From positions 1 through 8,619 of the forward strand of contig JAEWPX010000053.1 in NCBI GenBank assembly GCA_023399375.1: a DNA stretch of 8,619 nt, in the 5' to 3' direction. Both the position numbers and the translations under genes were made by a program. The stretch is from Pseudomonadota bacterium (GTDB lineage Bacteria; Desulfobacterota; Desulfovibrionia; Desulfovibrionales; Desulfovibrionaceae). Positions 1 through 6,818 of the stretch are shown here, one piece after another; the first letter of the stretch is position 1; each line of letters begins with the position of its first letter. Under the pieces are notes generated by a model. It saw only the letters and a program-made list of their open reading frames with translations. It ran no database searches and had not been told where the DNA came from.

Positions 1-1526
1 GTGGAGAGGTGGTCGGCGGGGTTGCCGCCCGCGACCACCGCGCCCTGCCACAGCGCCAGGCCCCTGGCCGCTTCGGGCGCGGCCGTGGGCAACACGGCGA
101 CGACAGGCCCGTCCGGGGCCTGGCCGAGGTCCGCGGCGTCGTCCACGGGCAGCGCCCGCCCCAGGCAGCGGCCGGGGGTGGCGGCCATGCCGCCGCGGTA
201 GAATTCCTTCGGAGGGGCCGGCGGCCGCCTGCCGCCCCACATGATGCGCGCCGGCCGGCATTGCAGGAGCCAAAGCGCGCCGTCGCCGTCCAGGGCGAAT
301 TCCAGGTCGCTCCAGGCGCCGGCCAGGGCCTCGGCGGCCAGGCACAGCCGGGCCAGGCGCGACAGGACGGCGTCCTCGAGCACGGGCACGTGCTTTTGGT
401 CCTGAGGCACGGGTTCGCGGCGCAGGCCGCCGCCGGGCGCGGCCACGGCGCGTCGGGTCTTGCGCGCCACGTGGGCGATGATGTCCTCGGGGTCTGTGCG
501 CTCGATGCGGTAGACGTCGACCGGGGCCGCGCCGCTGACGGCGAGCACCCCCAGGCCCGGCACGGCGGAAACGAGCATGCGGTCGGTTTCCGGATGCACC
601 GGGTCGATGGTGAAGACCACGCCCGCGGCCACGGCCGGCACCATGACCTGGACGAGCACGGCCATGTCCAGGGCGGCCGGCGGCAGTCCGGCCTCGCGGC
701 GGTAGGTGGCGGCCTGTTCGGTGAAGGCCCCGGCCATGACCGCGAGAAAACCCTGCTCCAGGGTGTCGGCGGAAAGGTTCAGTTCGCTGACGAACTGGCC
801 GGCGAAGGAATGTTCGGGCCGGTCCTCGGTCAGCGCGCTGCTGCGCGCGGCCAGGGCAGGGGCCGGCTGGCCGTCCGTGGCCAGGCTACGGGCGGCCTCG
901 CGCAGGTCGGTGCGCAGCCAGTCGGGCAGGGCGCTCGCCAGGATGTCCCGGCGCACGGCGGCGCAGGCCTCGGCCAGGCCGGCCTCGCCGGCGGCAGCCT
1001 GGCCGAGGCGGCGGCGGATGGCGTCCTCGAGGCCCGTTTCGCGCAGGAAGTCCCGGCAGGCGCGCACGGTCACGGCAAAGCCGGCCGGCACGGGAAAGCC
1101 GTTGCGCGCCAGCTGTGACAGGCCGGCGGCCTTGCCGCCGACGTCCGCGGCGGCAAGCGGCGCGGCAAGGGGCAGGCAGGACGGGCCGCGTCCGACGTCG
1201 TCGAGGTTCTCGACGGCCGCGCGTAGCGCCTCTTCCAGGCGCAGCTGCCGGTCGTAGAGCGCCCCGCCTTCGGGAACGTCCAGGCGCACCGCGCCGTCGA
1301 CCATCTCGAAGGCGACGGCGAGCAGGTCTTCCACATCGGCGGCGAGCGCTTCCGCCGGCGCGCCCGTGGCCAGCGCCGTCTCGAACGCGGCCAGCCTGTC
1401 CAGGGCGCGTTCGTTGTTGGCCAGAAGGACCCGGAAGGTGTGGTAGCGCACCTTGAGGGCGTCGAGGCTCGCCTTGGCCCGCGTTTCCCGGCGCGACCTG
1501 AAGGCGCGCCACAGCCGGCCGATCAT
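1..1526 (-). CDS. Third PEP synthase-like dikinase (PEP/pyruvate-binding ATP-grasp domain), 3' end outside the window
   Basis: Translating the minus strand from the ATG at 1526 gives an uninterrupted frame to the left edge (508 complete codons). The N-terminus is a helical region (about 22-115, with FRVLLANNERALDRL resembling the module of the two upstream paralogues) but diverges beyond that. The ATP-grasp domain looks functional: VGGKAAGLSQL at 129-139, FPVPAGFAVT at about 144-153, ARSSALTED with Arg228, Glu234 and Asp235, HSFAGQ just after, VLVQVMVPAVAAGVVFTIDP, PGLGVLAVSG, LEFALDGDGALWLLQCRP with Gln422, Arg424 and Pro425. The phospho-histidine domain begins after this, and its motif GGNPADHL carries the predicted His506 at the very edge of the window. 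As in its paralogues, no Thr lies two residues before the His (Ala504). The start forms an ATGA overlap with the preceding stop, with GAGG seven bases upstream. Whether it ends in a PEP barrel or in the C-terminal domain of its paralogues cannot be seen. Confidence 0.9.
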   Translation of the reverse strand, partial: MIGRLWRAFRSRRETRAKASLDALKVRYHTFRVLLANNERALDRLAAFETALATGAPAEALAADVEDLLAVAFEMVDGAVRLDVPEGGALYDRQLRLEEALRAAVENLDDVGRGPSCLPLAAPLAAADVGGKAAGLSQLARNGFPVPAGFAVTVRACRDFLRETGLEDAIRRRLGQAAAGEAGLAEACAAVRRDILASALPDWLRTDLREAARSLATDGQPAPALAARSSALTEDRPEHSFAGQFVSELNLSADTLEQGFLAVMAGAFTEQAATYRREAGLPPAALDMAVLVQVMVPAVAAGVVFTIDPVHPETDRMLVSAVPGLGVLAVSGAAPVDVYRIERTDPEDIIAHVARKTRRAVAAPGGGLRREPVPQDQKHVPVLEDAVLSRLARLCLAAEALAGAWSDLEFALDGDGALWLLQCRPARIMWGGRRPPAPPKEFYRGGMAATPGRCLGRALPVDDAADLGQAPDGPVVAVLPTAAPEAARGLALWQGAVVAGGNPADHLS

Positions 1527-3814
1527 GGCCGCGCCTCGGCGGCGTCCTTGGCCGCGGTCAGGGCGGCGCGGAAGGCGTCGGCCAGGGCCAGGGCGTCGTC
1601 CTCGCCGGCAAGCCCGGTGTCGCGCTGGCGGGCGAAGGCGCACAGCGCGCCGAGCAGGCGCAGGGCGTCCTCGGCTTCCTCGGCCTCGAGGAGCTTGCGC
1701 CGGGCCACGACGAGATCGCCGGCCGTTTCGACCTTGAAGCCGAGGCGGGCCAGGACCATGTGCAAGAAGGCCGCCCGGGCCCGCCGCGCGCCGCTTCCGG
1801 CCATGCCGCCGGCAAAGCGGAAATACACGGCGTTTTTTTCGGGGTTGCGGTCGAGGTAGGCGTCCACCACCGTGAAGTGCCAGCCCAGGCGCAGGCTCAC
1901 GTTGCAGTAGTTGCGCGCGGCGATGGCCAGGTTGCCCGTGACGTCGGGCAGGGGCTTGGTCATGGCCCCGAGCATGTCGCCAAGGCCGAGCCTGGCCGGC
2001 GCGGCGTCCCACATGCCCGGGGTGAGCAGGCCGTCGAGAAAGGCGGCCAGGGGCCGCGAGCGCACGGCGGCGAGGTCCGCGCCGCCGGGGGCCAGCGCGC
2101 CGCCGATGTCGAGCAGGCGCAGGTCGAGCGGCACGGGCAGGGTGAGCCGGCGGGCGGGTTCGGCGGCGAGGTCCGTGCCGCGCAGCCCGGCCAGGGCGGC
2201 CACGGCCCGGTCGTGGGCGAAATGCAGGATGTCGTGCAGGCTGCGGCAGCCTGCGGCCGAAAATTCCGGGGCGTCGGGATCGGTCAGGGTCAGCGTGGCC
2301 ACGCGGCGCAGCAGCCGGCGCAGGAGCAGGTATTCGGGATCGTCCGGGGCCAGCCCGGAATCGGAAACCGGGCGGTGTTCCAGCGCCCCGACGAAGACCG
2401 CGCCAAGATCCGCGTCCACTGTCACGGGCGCGCCTTCGGCCAGGGCGTGCATGGCGTCGGGCACGCCGAAAAGCGCCGGCACGCGCAGCTCCCTCGCCAC
2501 GGCGGCGAGATGGCCGGCCGGGTCGCCCACTTCCGTCACCACGGCCGCGGCGCGGCGCACGATCGGGGCCAGGGCCGGCGAGGCCGAACGGGCCACGGCC
2601 ACGCCGCCGCGTGGGAAAACGCCCGCCGGCGTGCCCTCGCTCACATGGACCACCGCGCCCGAAGCGGCCCCCAGGCAGGCGGCGTCGCCGCCGCGCACGA
2701 GCGCCGCGGCAAGCGGCGGCCGCACGGGCGCGGCCGCTTTGGGCGGAAGTTCGAGGCGCACGGCCTCGACGACGCTTTCCCCTGAGGCGGCGACGGCGAC
2801 GCCGAGCGTCAGGGGCGCGCCGAGCAGCCGTTCGGCGGCCATGGCCCGGCCGGCGAGCAGGGCCGCCGTGGCGTCCGTCAGCGGCGCGGCCTCGCCCTCC
2901 GCCACATCGGTCCCGGGCAGGCGGGCGAAAGGATGGGCGCGGGCGAGCAGGCGCAATGCGGCCGGCCCCGTGTCGCCGTCCGGGTGCAGGGAAAGGGCGA
3001 GGCAGGCGCTCCCATCCTGCTGCTGCTGCTGCATGGTTTCGATCGTGCCCCGAAGCGTCGCGGGCGGCGCGGCGAGAAGCAGGGCGGCAAAGGTCGCCTG
3101 GTCCGGGCGCAAGCCAAGGTCGGCGGCCGCGGCCCGGGCCAGGCCGACCAGGGTGGCCGCGACCGCCTCGATCTTGGCCGTCAGGGAGAACGTCTCCTGG
3201 CGCGCGACGTCGCCGTGCGGCCCCGTGGCCGTGACGCGGACCTTGGCCGGGCCGTGGAGGCCCGTGTCGGGGTCGCCGAGCGCGGCGGCCAGGGCCTGGC
3301 GCGCGGCGGGCGTGAGCCCCTGCGCGTCCCAGGCCGCGTGGGACAGGGCGAAACCGCGCGGCACGGGCAGGCCGAGCTGGCCGGCCAGTTCGCCGAGCGC
3401 CGCGGCCTCTTCCCCGACCCGCCCCCGGTCTTCCAGGCGCAGCCGGGCGATGGGGCGCACGAGCAGGGCGTCGTCGGGCTCGGGCCGGCCGGCCAGGATG
3501 TCCTCCACGGCCGCGGCCACCTGCGTGAAACGGTCGAACAGCGCCACATGGGCGTTTCCGGTCATGGCGTTGACGGCATAGACGGCCTGGTGGGCGTAGT
3601 CCGCGACGGCGCGGGCCGAGGTCTCGAGAAAGGCCCGGTCGAAGATGTATTCGCCGCCGCGCATGCGTTCCATGGCGGCCATGGCCGTCAGGGCGGCGGT
3701 GTTGGCCTCGAGCAGCGCCCGGAACTTGGAGAAGACCGAGCGCGCCGATTCCTCGGGTGCGACGTGGCCAGACGTACGGGACGTACGGCGGGGCGGTTCA
3801 GGCGACATGGTCAT
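1523..3814 (-). CDS. Degenerate PEP synthase-like paralogue: decayed ATP-grasp half, phospho-His domain retained
   Basis: A 763-aa paralogue of the 861-aa protein upstream. After a short low-complexity N-terminus (1-27), the shared helical module appears (FSKFRALLEANTAALT at about 28-43, GGEYIFDRAFLET at 53-65). The ATP-grasp region (about 130-375) keeps only LGELAGQLGLPVPRGFAL (140-157). The GGK Lys is replaced by Glu (GEE at 134-136), the VRSSA-x-x-ED signature is absent (nearest match VTATGPHGD at 194-202), and neither QD(V/I)EW nor QxRP is found. The region is also roughly 60 residues shorter than in the paralogue. The phospho-histidine domain (about 380-477) is intact, with VTEVGDPAGHLAAVAREL and His435. 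The C-terminal domain is well kept (RRLLRRVATLTLTDPDAPEF, then GNLAIAARNYCNVSLRLGWHF at 627-647). It is very Ala/Leu-rich. ATP use by this protein is doubtful, and it may accept phosphate from a partner or be regulatory. It overlaps the receiver gene by 17 nt and the next dikinase gene by 4 nt. Confidence 0.88.
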   Translation of the reverse strand: MTMSPEPPRRTSRTSGHVAPEESARSVFSKFRALLEANTAALTAMAAMERMRGGEYIFDRAFLETSARAVADYAHQAVYAVNAMTGNAHVALFDRFTQVAAAVEDILAGRPEPDDALLVRPIARLRLEDRGRVGEEAAALGELAGQLGLPVPRGFALSHAAWDAQGLTPAARQALAAALGDPDTGLHGPAKVRVTATGPHGDVARQETFSLTAKIEAVAATLVGLARAAAADLGLRPDQATFAALLLAAPPATLRGTIETMQQQQQDGSACLALSLHPDGDTGPAALRLLARAHPFARLPGTDVAEGEAAPLTDATAALLAGRAMAAERLLGAPLTLGVAVAASGESVVEAVRLELPPKAAAPVRPPLAAALVRGGDAACLGAASGAVVHVSEGTPAGVFPRGGVAVARSASPALAPIVRRAAAVVTEVGDPAGHLAAVARELRVPALFGVPDAMHALAEGAPVTVDADLGAVFVGALEHRPVSDSGLAPDDPEYLLLRRLLRRVATLTLTDPDAPEFSAAGCRSLHDILHFAHDRAVAALAGLRGTDLAAEPARRLTLPVPLDLRLLDIGGALAPGGADLAAVRSRPLAAFLDGLLTPGMWDAAPARLGLGDMLGAMTKPLPDVTGNLAIAARNYCNVSLRLGWHFTVVDAYLDRNPEKNAVYFRFAGGMAGSGARRARAAFLHMVLARLGFKVETAGDLVVARRKLLEAEEAEDALRLLGALCAFARQRDTGLAGEDDALALADAFRAALTAAKDAAEARP
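3017..3031 (+). repeat. Short (CTG)5 microsatellite encoding a Gln run
   Basis: Five CTG units on the plus strand, read as CAG on the coding strand, give Gln262-266 in the 763-aa degenerate dikinase paralogue. The run follows a Met and sits in the decayed ATP-grasp region. It is a minor sign of relaxed constraint there. Confidence 0.6.
3771..3788 (+). repeat. Tandem 9-bp direct repeat in the N-terminal linker of the second dikinase-like gene
   Basis: GACGTACGG occurs twice back to back, each copy containing the palindrome CGTACG. On the minus strand it encodes the duplicated tripeptide pair RTSRTS at residues 10-15 of the 763-aa protein. It keeps the reading frame and most likely reflects a slippage duplication in an unconstrained linker. 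Confidence 0.6.
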
Positions 3815-4217
3815 GGCGCGGATTCCCCAGAAAGGTTTCCAGGCGGGCGACCACATCGAGAATGTCGGCCAGCTTGAAGGGTTTGGCCACGAAGTCGAAA
3901 GCGCCCTTGTGGAAGGATTCCTTGGCCGTCTCCAGGGTGGCGAAGCCGGTGATGACGATGACGCCGGTATCCGGGGAAACGGCCTTGATGCGGTCGAGGA
4001 AGGCGATGCCGTCCAGGCCTTCCATCTTGAGGTCGGTGATGACGATGTGGGCCGGGTTTTGCTCGAAGGCGGCCAGGGCGGCGGTGCTGTCGGTGAAGAC
4101 GGCCACGTCGTAGCCGGCCTTCTGGAAGGCGGGCTTGAGGCGTTTGACCACGATGGGCTCGTCGTCGAGAATGAGCAGGCGTCTTCTGGCTGGCGCGGCG
4201 GCGTCAGGGGTTGTCAT
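3798..4217 (-). CDS. Single-domain response regulator (CheY-like receiver only)
   Basis: A 139-aa protein consisting almost entirely of one receiver domain (about residues 13-130). The acidic pocket DD is at 18-19 (LILDDEP), the phospho-acceptor Asp62 lies in ITDLKMEGLDG, the switch Thr90 in VIVITGFA, and the conserved Lys112 in FVAKPF. These are the standard elements of a phosphorylatable receiver, closest in style to NtrC-type receivers. No DNA-binding or enzymatic output domain follows; only a short His/Asp-containing tail remains. Output must therefore come from protein contacts or onward phosphotransfer. It overlaps the preceding dikinase gene by 14 nt and the following one by 17 nt, so it is made together with them. 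No histidine kinase is visible in the window. Whether it interacts with the dikinase-like proteins is inference. Confidence 0.95.
   Translation of the reverse strand: MTTPDAAAPARRRLLILDDEPIVVKRLKPAFQKAGYDVAVFTDSTAALAAFEQNPAHIVITDLKMEGLDGIAFLDRIKAVSPDTGVIVITGFATLETAKESFHKGAFDFVAKPFKLADILDVVARLETFLGNPRHDHVA
3824..3828 (-). promoter_or_regulatory. Weak ribosome binding site deciding the start of the second dikinase-like gene
   Basis: The minus strand reads GGGGA nine bases before the ATG at 3814. A second in-frame ATG at 3808 (MSPEP) would lie 15 bases away, so 3814 (MTMSPEP) is preferred. Both lie inside the end of the response regulator gene, and with such a modest site translation probably depends on coupling. 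An upstream in-frame ATG at 3856 would give a far longer overlap and is less likely. Confidence 0.5.
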
Positions 4218-6789
4218 GGGCGTCCTCCATCACCGGTTTTATGGCGGCCAGGAATTCCTCGGCAAAGCAATGGCTGTCGTCGTCGCGGGCCATGCGCACG
4301 TCGAGCTGGCGGGTGAATCCGACCAGGCCGCCGAGCAGGCGCAGCTTGGCCCGCATGGCGTCCTTGTCGAACTTCTTGAGCCGGCCGATGACCAGGTCGC
4401 CGTGCAGCTCGACCCGGAAATCGGCCCGTTCCAGGATCTTGGCGATGCATCCGGCCCGGCGGGCGCGGCGCGAGAAATCCGTTACGCCCCCGAGGAAGCG
4501 GAAGTACAGGGCGTTGTCGTTGATCACATCGCCGACGTAGGCGTCGACCAGCACGAAATGGTAGCCCAGGTGCAGGTTGAGGTTCATGTATTCGCTGGAA
4601 ACCACGGCGAGGTTGCGGCCGAGCTTTTCCGAGCCCGGGCCGGAAACGCCCAGGGTGCGCGTGAGGCTCGCCATGAAGCTGCCCATGTCCACGGGCACGG
4701 GGTCGGTGCTCCACATGCCGGAGTCGATGAGTCCGGTGAGCAGCTCGCGCAGGGGCAGGGAGTGCAGCTCCGGGATCTCGAGCTCTTCCGTGTCGCCGGT
4801 GGCCTCGCTGTCGAGGTCGATGACCGAGAGGTTGAGCGGCAGCGGCGAACGCAGCCGGCGCGCCGTGGCGTCGAGGATGCCGCGCCGGTCTTCGCTTAAA
4901 GCGATCAGCTCGGCCACGGCCTGCTCGTGGATGTAGCGCGTGATGTCGTGGTAGGTGCGGCAGGAGGACGGCGTGAACGACGGGGAGTGCGGGTCCACGA
5001 GGTTTAAGGGCGTGATTTTTTTGAGCAGCCGGCGCAGCAGCCGGTATTCGTAGGAATCCTCGTAGACGGTCTCCTCGGTCAGCTCGAAGTAGCGCAGTTC
5101 CTTGACGAGGCCGTGGTAGACCACGTTTTGCGTGGCGTCCACGGTGATCTCGTCGCCGGTTTTGAGCATTTCCGTGGCCACGCCGCAGCCGACGATGGTC
5201 GGGAGGCGGAATTCCCGCGCCACGGCCGCCATGTGCCCGGCCGGGGAGCCGATGTCCGTGAGAATGCCCTGCGCCCGGGCCATGACCCGCGAATAGCGCG
5301 GCGAGGTGTGGTGGGCGACGAGGATCGCGCCGAAAGGGAAATCGGCAAGGTCGGCGTCGGTCCTGACGACGTGGACGCGGCCCATGGCCACGCCGCGCTG
5401 GACCACGTCGCCCCGGCCGGAAAAGACGACCTCGGCCTGGCTCGTGGCCGCGTCGATGGCCCCGGTGCGCCGCGCCGGCTCGCCGTAGAAGACCATGGGC
5501 CGGCTTTGCAGCACGTAGAGCCGGTCCGAGGCGTCGAGCGTCCATTCCACGTCCTGGGGCCGCTTGAAATATTTCTCCAGGGAAAGCGAGACTTCGCCGA
5601 GCAGGGCCAGGTCGGCCTCGGTCAGGCAGGGCGCGTCCGCGGCCGGCGCCGGCACGTCCTCGAAGCGGGCGCCGCCCTTGGGGCCGAGGACCATGCGGCT
5701 GCCCTTGTGCGCGATCTCCCGGGAGAGCGCGGGAAAAGGCGCGCGGCGGCCGATGAGGTAGGAATCCGTCTCGATCTCGCCGGACATGACCGGCGCACAC
5801 AACCCCCAGGCCGCGCTGACGAAGATGCCTTCCTCCTTTTGCGTCAGCGGCGCGTAGGTGTAGAGCCCGCCGCTGGCCTTGGAGTCGATCATGACCTGGC
5901 ACCCCACGGCCATGACCGCTTCGTGCTCGCGGAAGCCCCGCCGCCGGCGGTAGAGCCAGGCCTCGGGGGAATAGGCCCCGGCGACCACACGCTTGAAGGC
6001 GTCGGCCACGCCAGAGGGGGGCACGCCGATGACGCTTTCGTACTGGCCGGCGAAGCTCGTTTCGCCGTCCTCGTTCCAGGCCGAGCTGCGCACGGCCAGG
6101 CTCTTGGGGATGCGCCCGCCGCGCCGCGCCAGGTCCTCCAGGGATTCGGCGATGCCGCGCCCGAGCGAGCGGGGCAGACTCGCGGCCAGGATGCGCTCGC
6201 GCACGCGGCGCGAGACTTCGCGGATGTTGCCTTCCTCGTCCGCGTCGAGGAGCGCGGTCTGCTCGCGGATGAAATCCGGCAGGCCGTTTCGCTCCATGAA
6301 TTCGGCAAACGCCCGCGTTGTGACCACGAAGCCGTCGGGCACGGGCAACTGGAGCACGTTTTTGAGCTCGCCGAGCATGGCGAACTTGCCGCCGGCCGCC
6401 TCGGCCATGTCGCCGCGCAGTTCCGAGAGCGGGAGCGTGGCCGGGGTGTCGGGGAAATGGTGGCGTCCGGCCAGTTCGTCGGCGATCTCCTGGCGCACGT
6501 TTTCGAAGGCGACGAACAGCGGCACGTTGCGGCAGCGGTTGAGGATGGACAGGTCGGAGACCAGCTTGAAGATCTGGTCGGCCAGCTCTTCGCAGGCCGA
6601 CTCGATGTAGCGGCGGTCGAAGACGTATTCGCCGCCGAGCTTGTCGCCCATGTCGGCCATGAGCGTGAGGATGCGGTTGTTGCGCTCGAGGATGCTCTTG
6701 AACTTTTTGAAAAGCACCACGAAGGGCACCGGGGCCTTGCTCCGGATGGGGAGATGCAGCGCTTTGCCGATCCGTTCGAACACGCCCAT
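4204..6789 (-). CDS. PEP synthase-like dikinase (PEP/pyruvate-binding ATP-grasp plus phospho-His domain) with a non-standard C-terminal domain
   Basis: An 861-aa protein. Residues about 25-110 form a helical module (FKKFKSILERNN, GGEYVFDRRYIES) also found in the next paralogue. Residues about 130-435 match the PPDK_N ATP-grasp domain: GGK at 133-135, VPDGFVVT at 150-157, VRSSAWNEDG at 233-242, SFAGQ at 245-249, an AWGL...SGE segment at 327-338, QDVEW at 412-416 and QSRP at 428-431. The swivelling phospho-histidine domain (about 453-560) carries TDIGSPAGHMAAVARE with the predicted phospho-acceptor His519. In canonical PEP synthases a Thr two residues before this His is the target of DUF299 regulators; here it is Ala517. 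The usual PEP/pyruvate TIM barrel is not recognisable. Instead about 300 residues (561-861) hold conserved-looking segments such as RNLAVVSSEYMNLNLHLGYHF (725-745). ATP-dependent His phosphorylation is likely; the final acceptor is unknown. The gene overlaps the response regulator by 14 nt. 'Phosphoenolpyruvate synthase' would be an over-specific name. Confidence 0.9.
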   Translation of the reverse strand: MGVFERIGKALHLPIRSKAPVPFVVLFKKFKSILERNNRILTLMADMGDKLGGEYVFDRRYIESACEELADQIFKLVSDLSILNRCRNVPLFVAFENVRQEIADELAGRHHFPDTPATLPLSELRGDMAEAAGGKFAMLGELKNVLQLPVPDGFVVTTRAFAEFMERNGLPDFIREQTALLDADEEGNIREVSRRVRERILAASLPRSLGRGIAESLEDLARRGGRIPKSLAVRSSAWNEDGETSFAGQYESVIGVPPSGVADAFKRVVAGAYSPEAWLYRRRRGFREHEAVMAVGCQVMIDSKASGGLYTYAPLTQKEEGIFVSAAWGLCAPVMSGEIETDSYLIGRRAPFPALSREIAHKGSRMVLGPKGGARFEDVPAPAADAPCLTEADLALLGEVSLSLEKYFKRPQDVEWTLDASDRLYVLQSRPMVFYGEPARRTGAIDAATSQAEVVFSGRGDVVQRGVAMGRVHVVRTDADLADFPFGAILVAHHTSPRYSRVMARAQGILTDIGSPAGHMAAVAREFRLPTIVGCGVATEMLKTGDEITVDATQNVVYHGLVKELRYFELTEETVYEDSYEYRLLRRLLKKITPLNLVDPHSPSFTPSSCRTYHDITRYIHEQAVAELIALSEDRRGILDATARRLRSPLPLNLSVIDLDSEATGDTEELEIPELHSLPLRELLTGLIDSGMWSTDPVPVDMGSFMASLTRTLGVSGPGSEKLGRNLAVVSSEYMNLNLHLGYHFVLVDAYVGDVINDNALYFRFLGGVTDFSRRARRAGCIAKILERADFRVELHGDLVIGRLKKFDKDAMRAKLRLLGGLVGFTRQLDVRMARDDDSHCFAEEFLAAIKPVMEDAHDNP
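4224..4228 (-). promoter_or_regulatory. Ribosome binding site of the response regulator, inside the dikinase gene
   Basis: GGAGG on the minus strand ends six bases before the ATG at 4217. It lies within the last codons of the upstream dikinase gene, so it fixes the start and implies the 14-nt coding overlap is real. Confidence 0.75.
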
Positions 6790-6796
6790 GGCCGTT

Positions 6797-6807
6797 TCCT
6801 TGTCCTT
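6797..6807 (-). promoter_or_regulatory. Ribosome binding site of the first dikinase-like gene
   Basis: In the only gap of the operon (29 nt) the minus strand reads AAGGACAAGGA, a doubled Shine-Dalgarno-like motif. The proximal AAGGA ends seven bases before the ATG at 6789. This supports MGVFERIGK as the true N-terminus, although the frame stays open far upstream inside the previous gene. Confidence 0.65.
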
Positions 6808-6818
6808 GGCGCGCGCGG

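Noticed and set aside
9..1118. A 369-codon plus-strand frame at the left end
   Set aside because: It is antisense to the third dikinase, whose minus-strand frame contains clear ATP-grasp motifs; the plus-strand translation has none.
3008..3040. The CTG repeat as a phase-variation tract
   Set aside because: Five trinucleotide units keep the frame and are too short for credible slippage switching.
1911..3581. A 556-codon plus-strand frame, and the overlapping 314-codon frame at 2933-3877
   Set aside because: Both are antisense to the 763-aa paralogue, are Arg/Ser/Ala-rich low-complexity translations and show no domain; they are shadow ORFs.
6790..6818. A promoter or terminator in the gap between the TIGR02186-type gene and the first dikinase
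   Set aside because: Only 29 GC-rich bases are present. They are filled mainly by the ribosome binding site, with no -10/-35-like pair and no hairpin followed by T-run.
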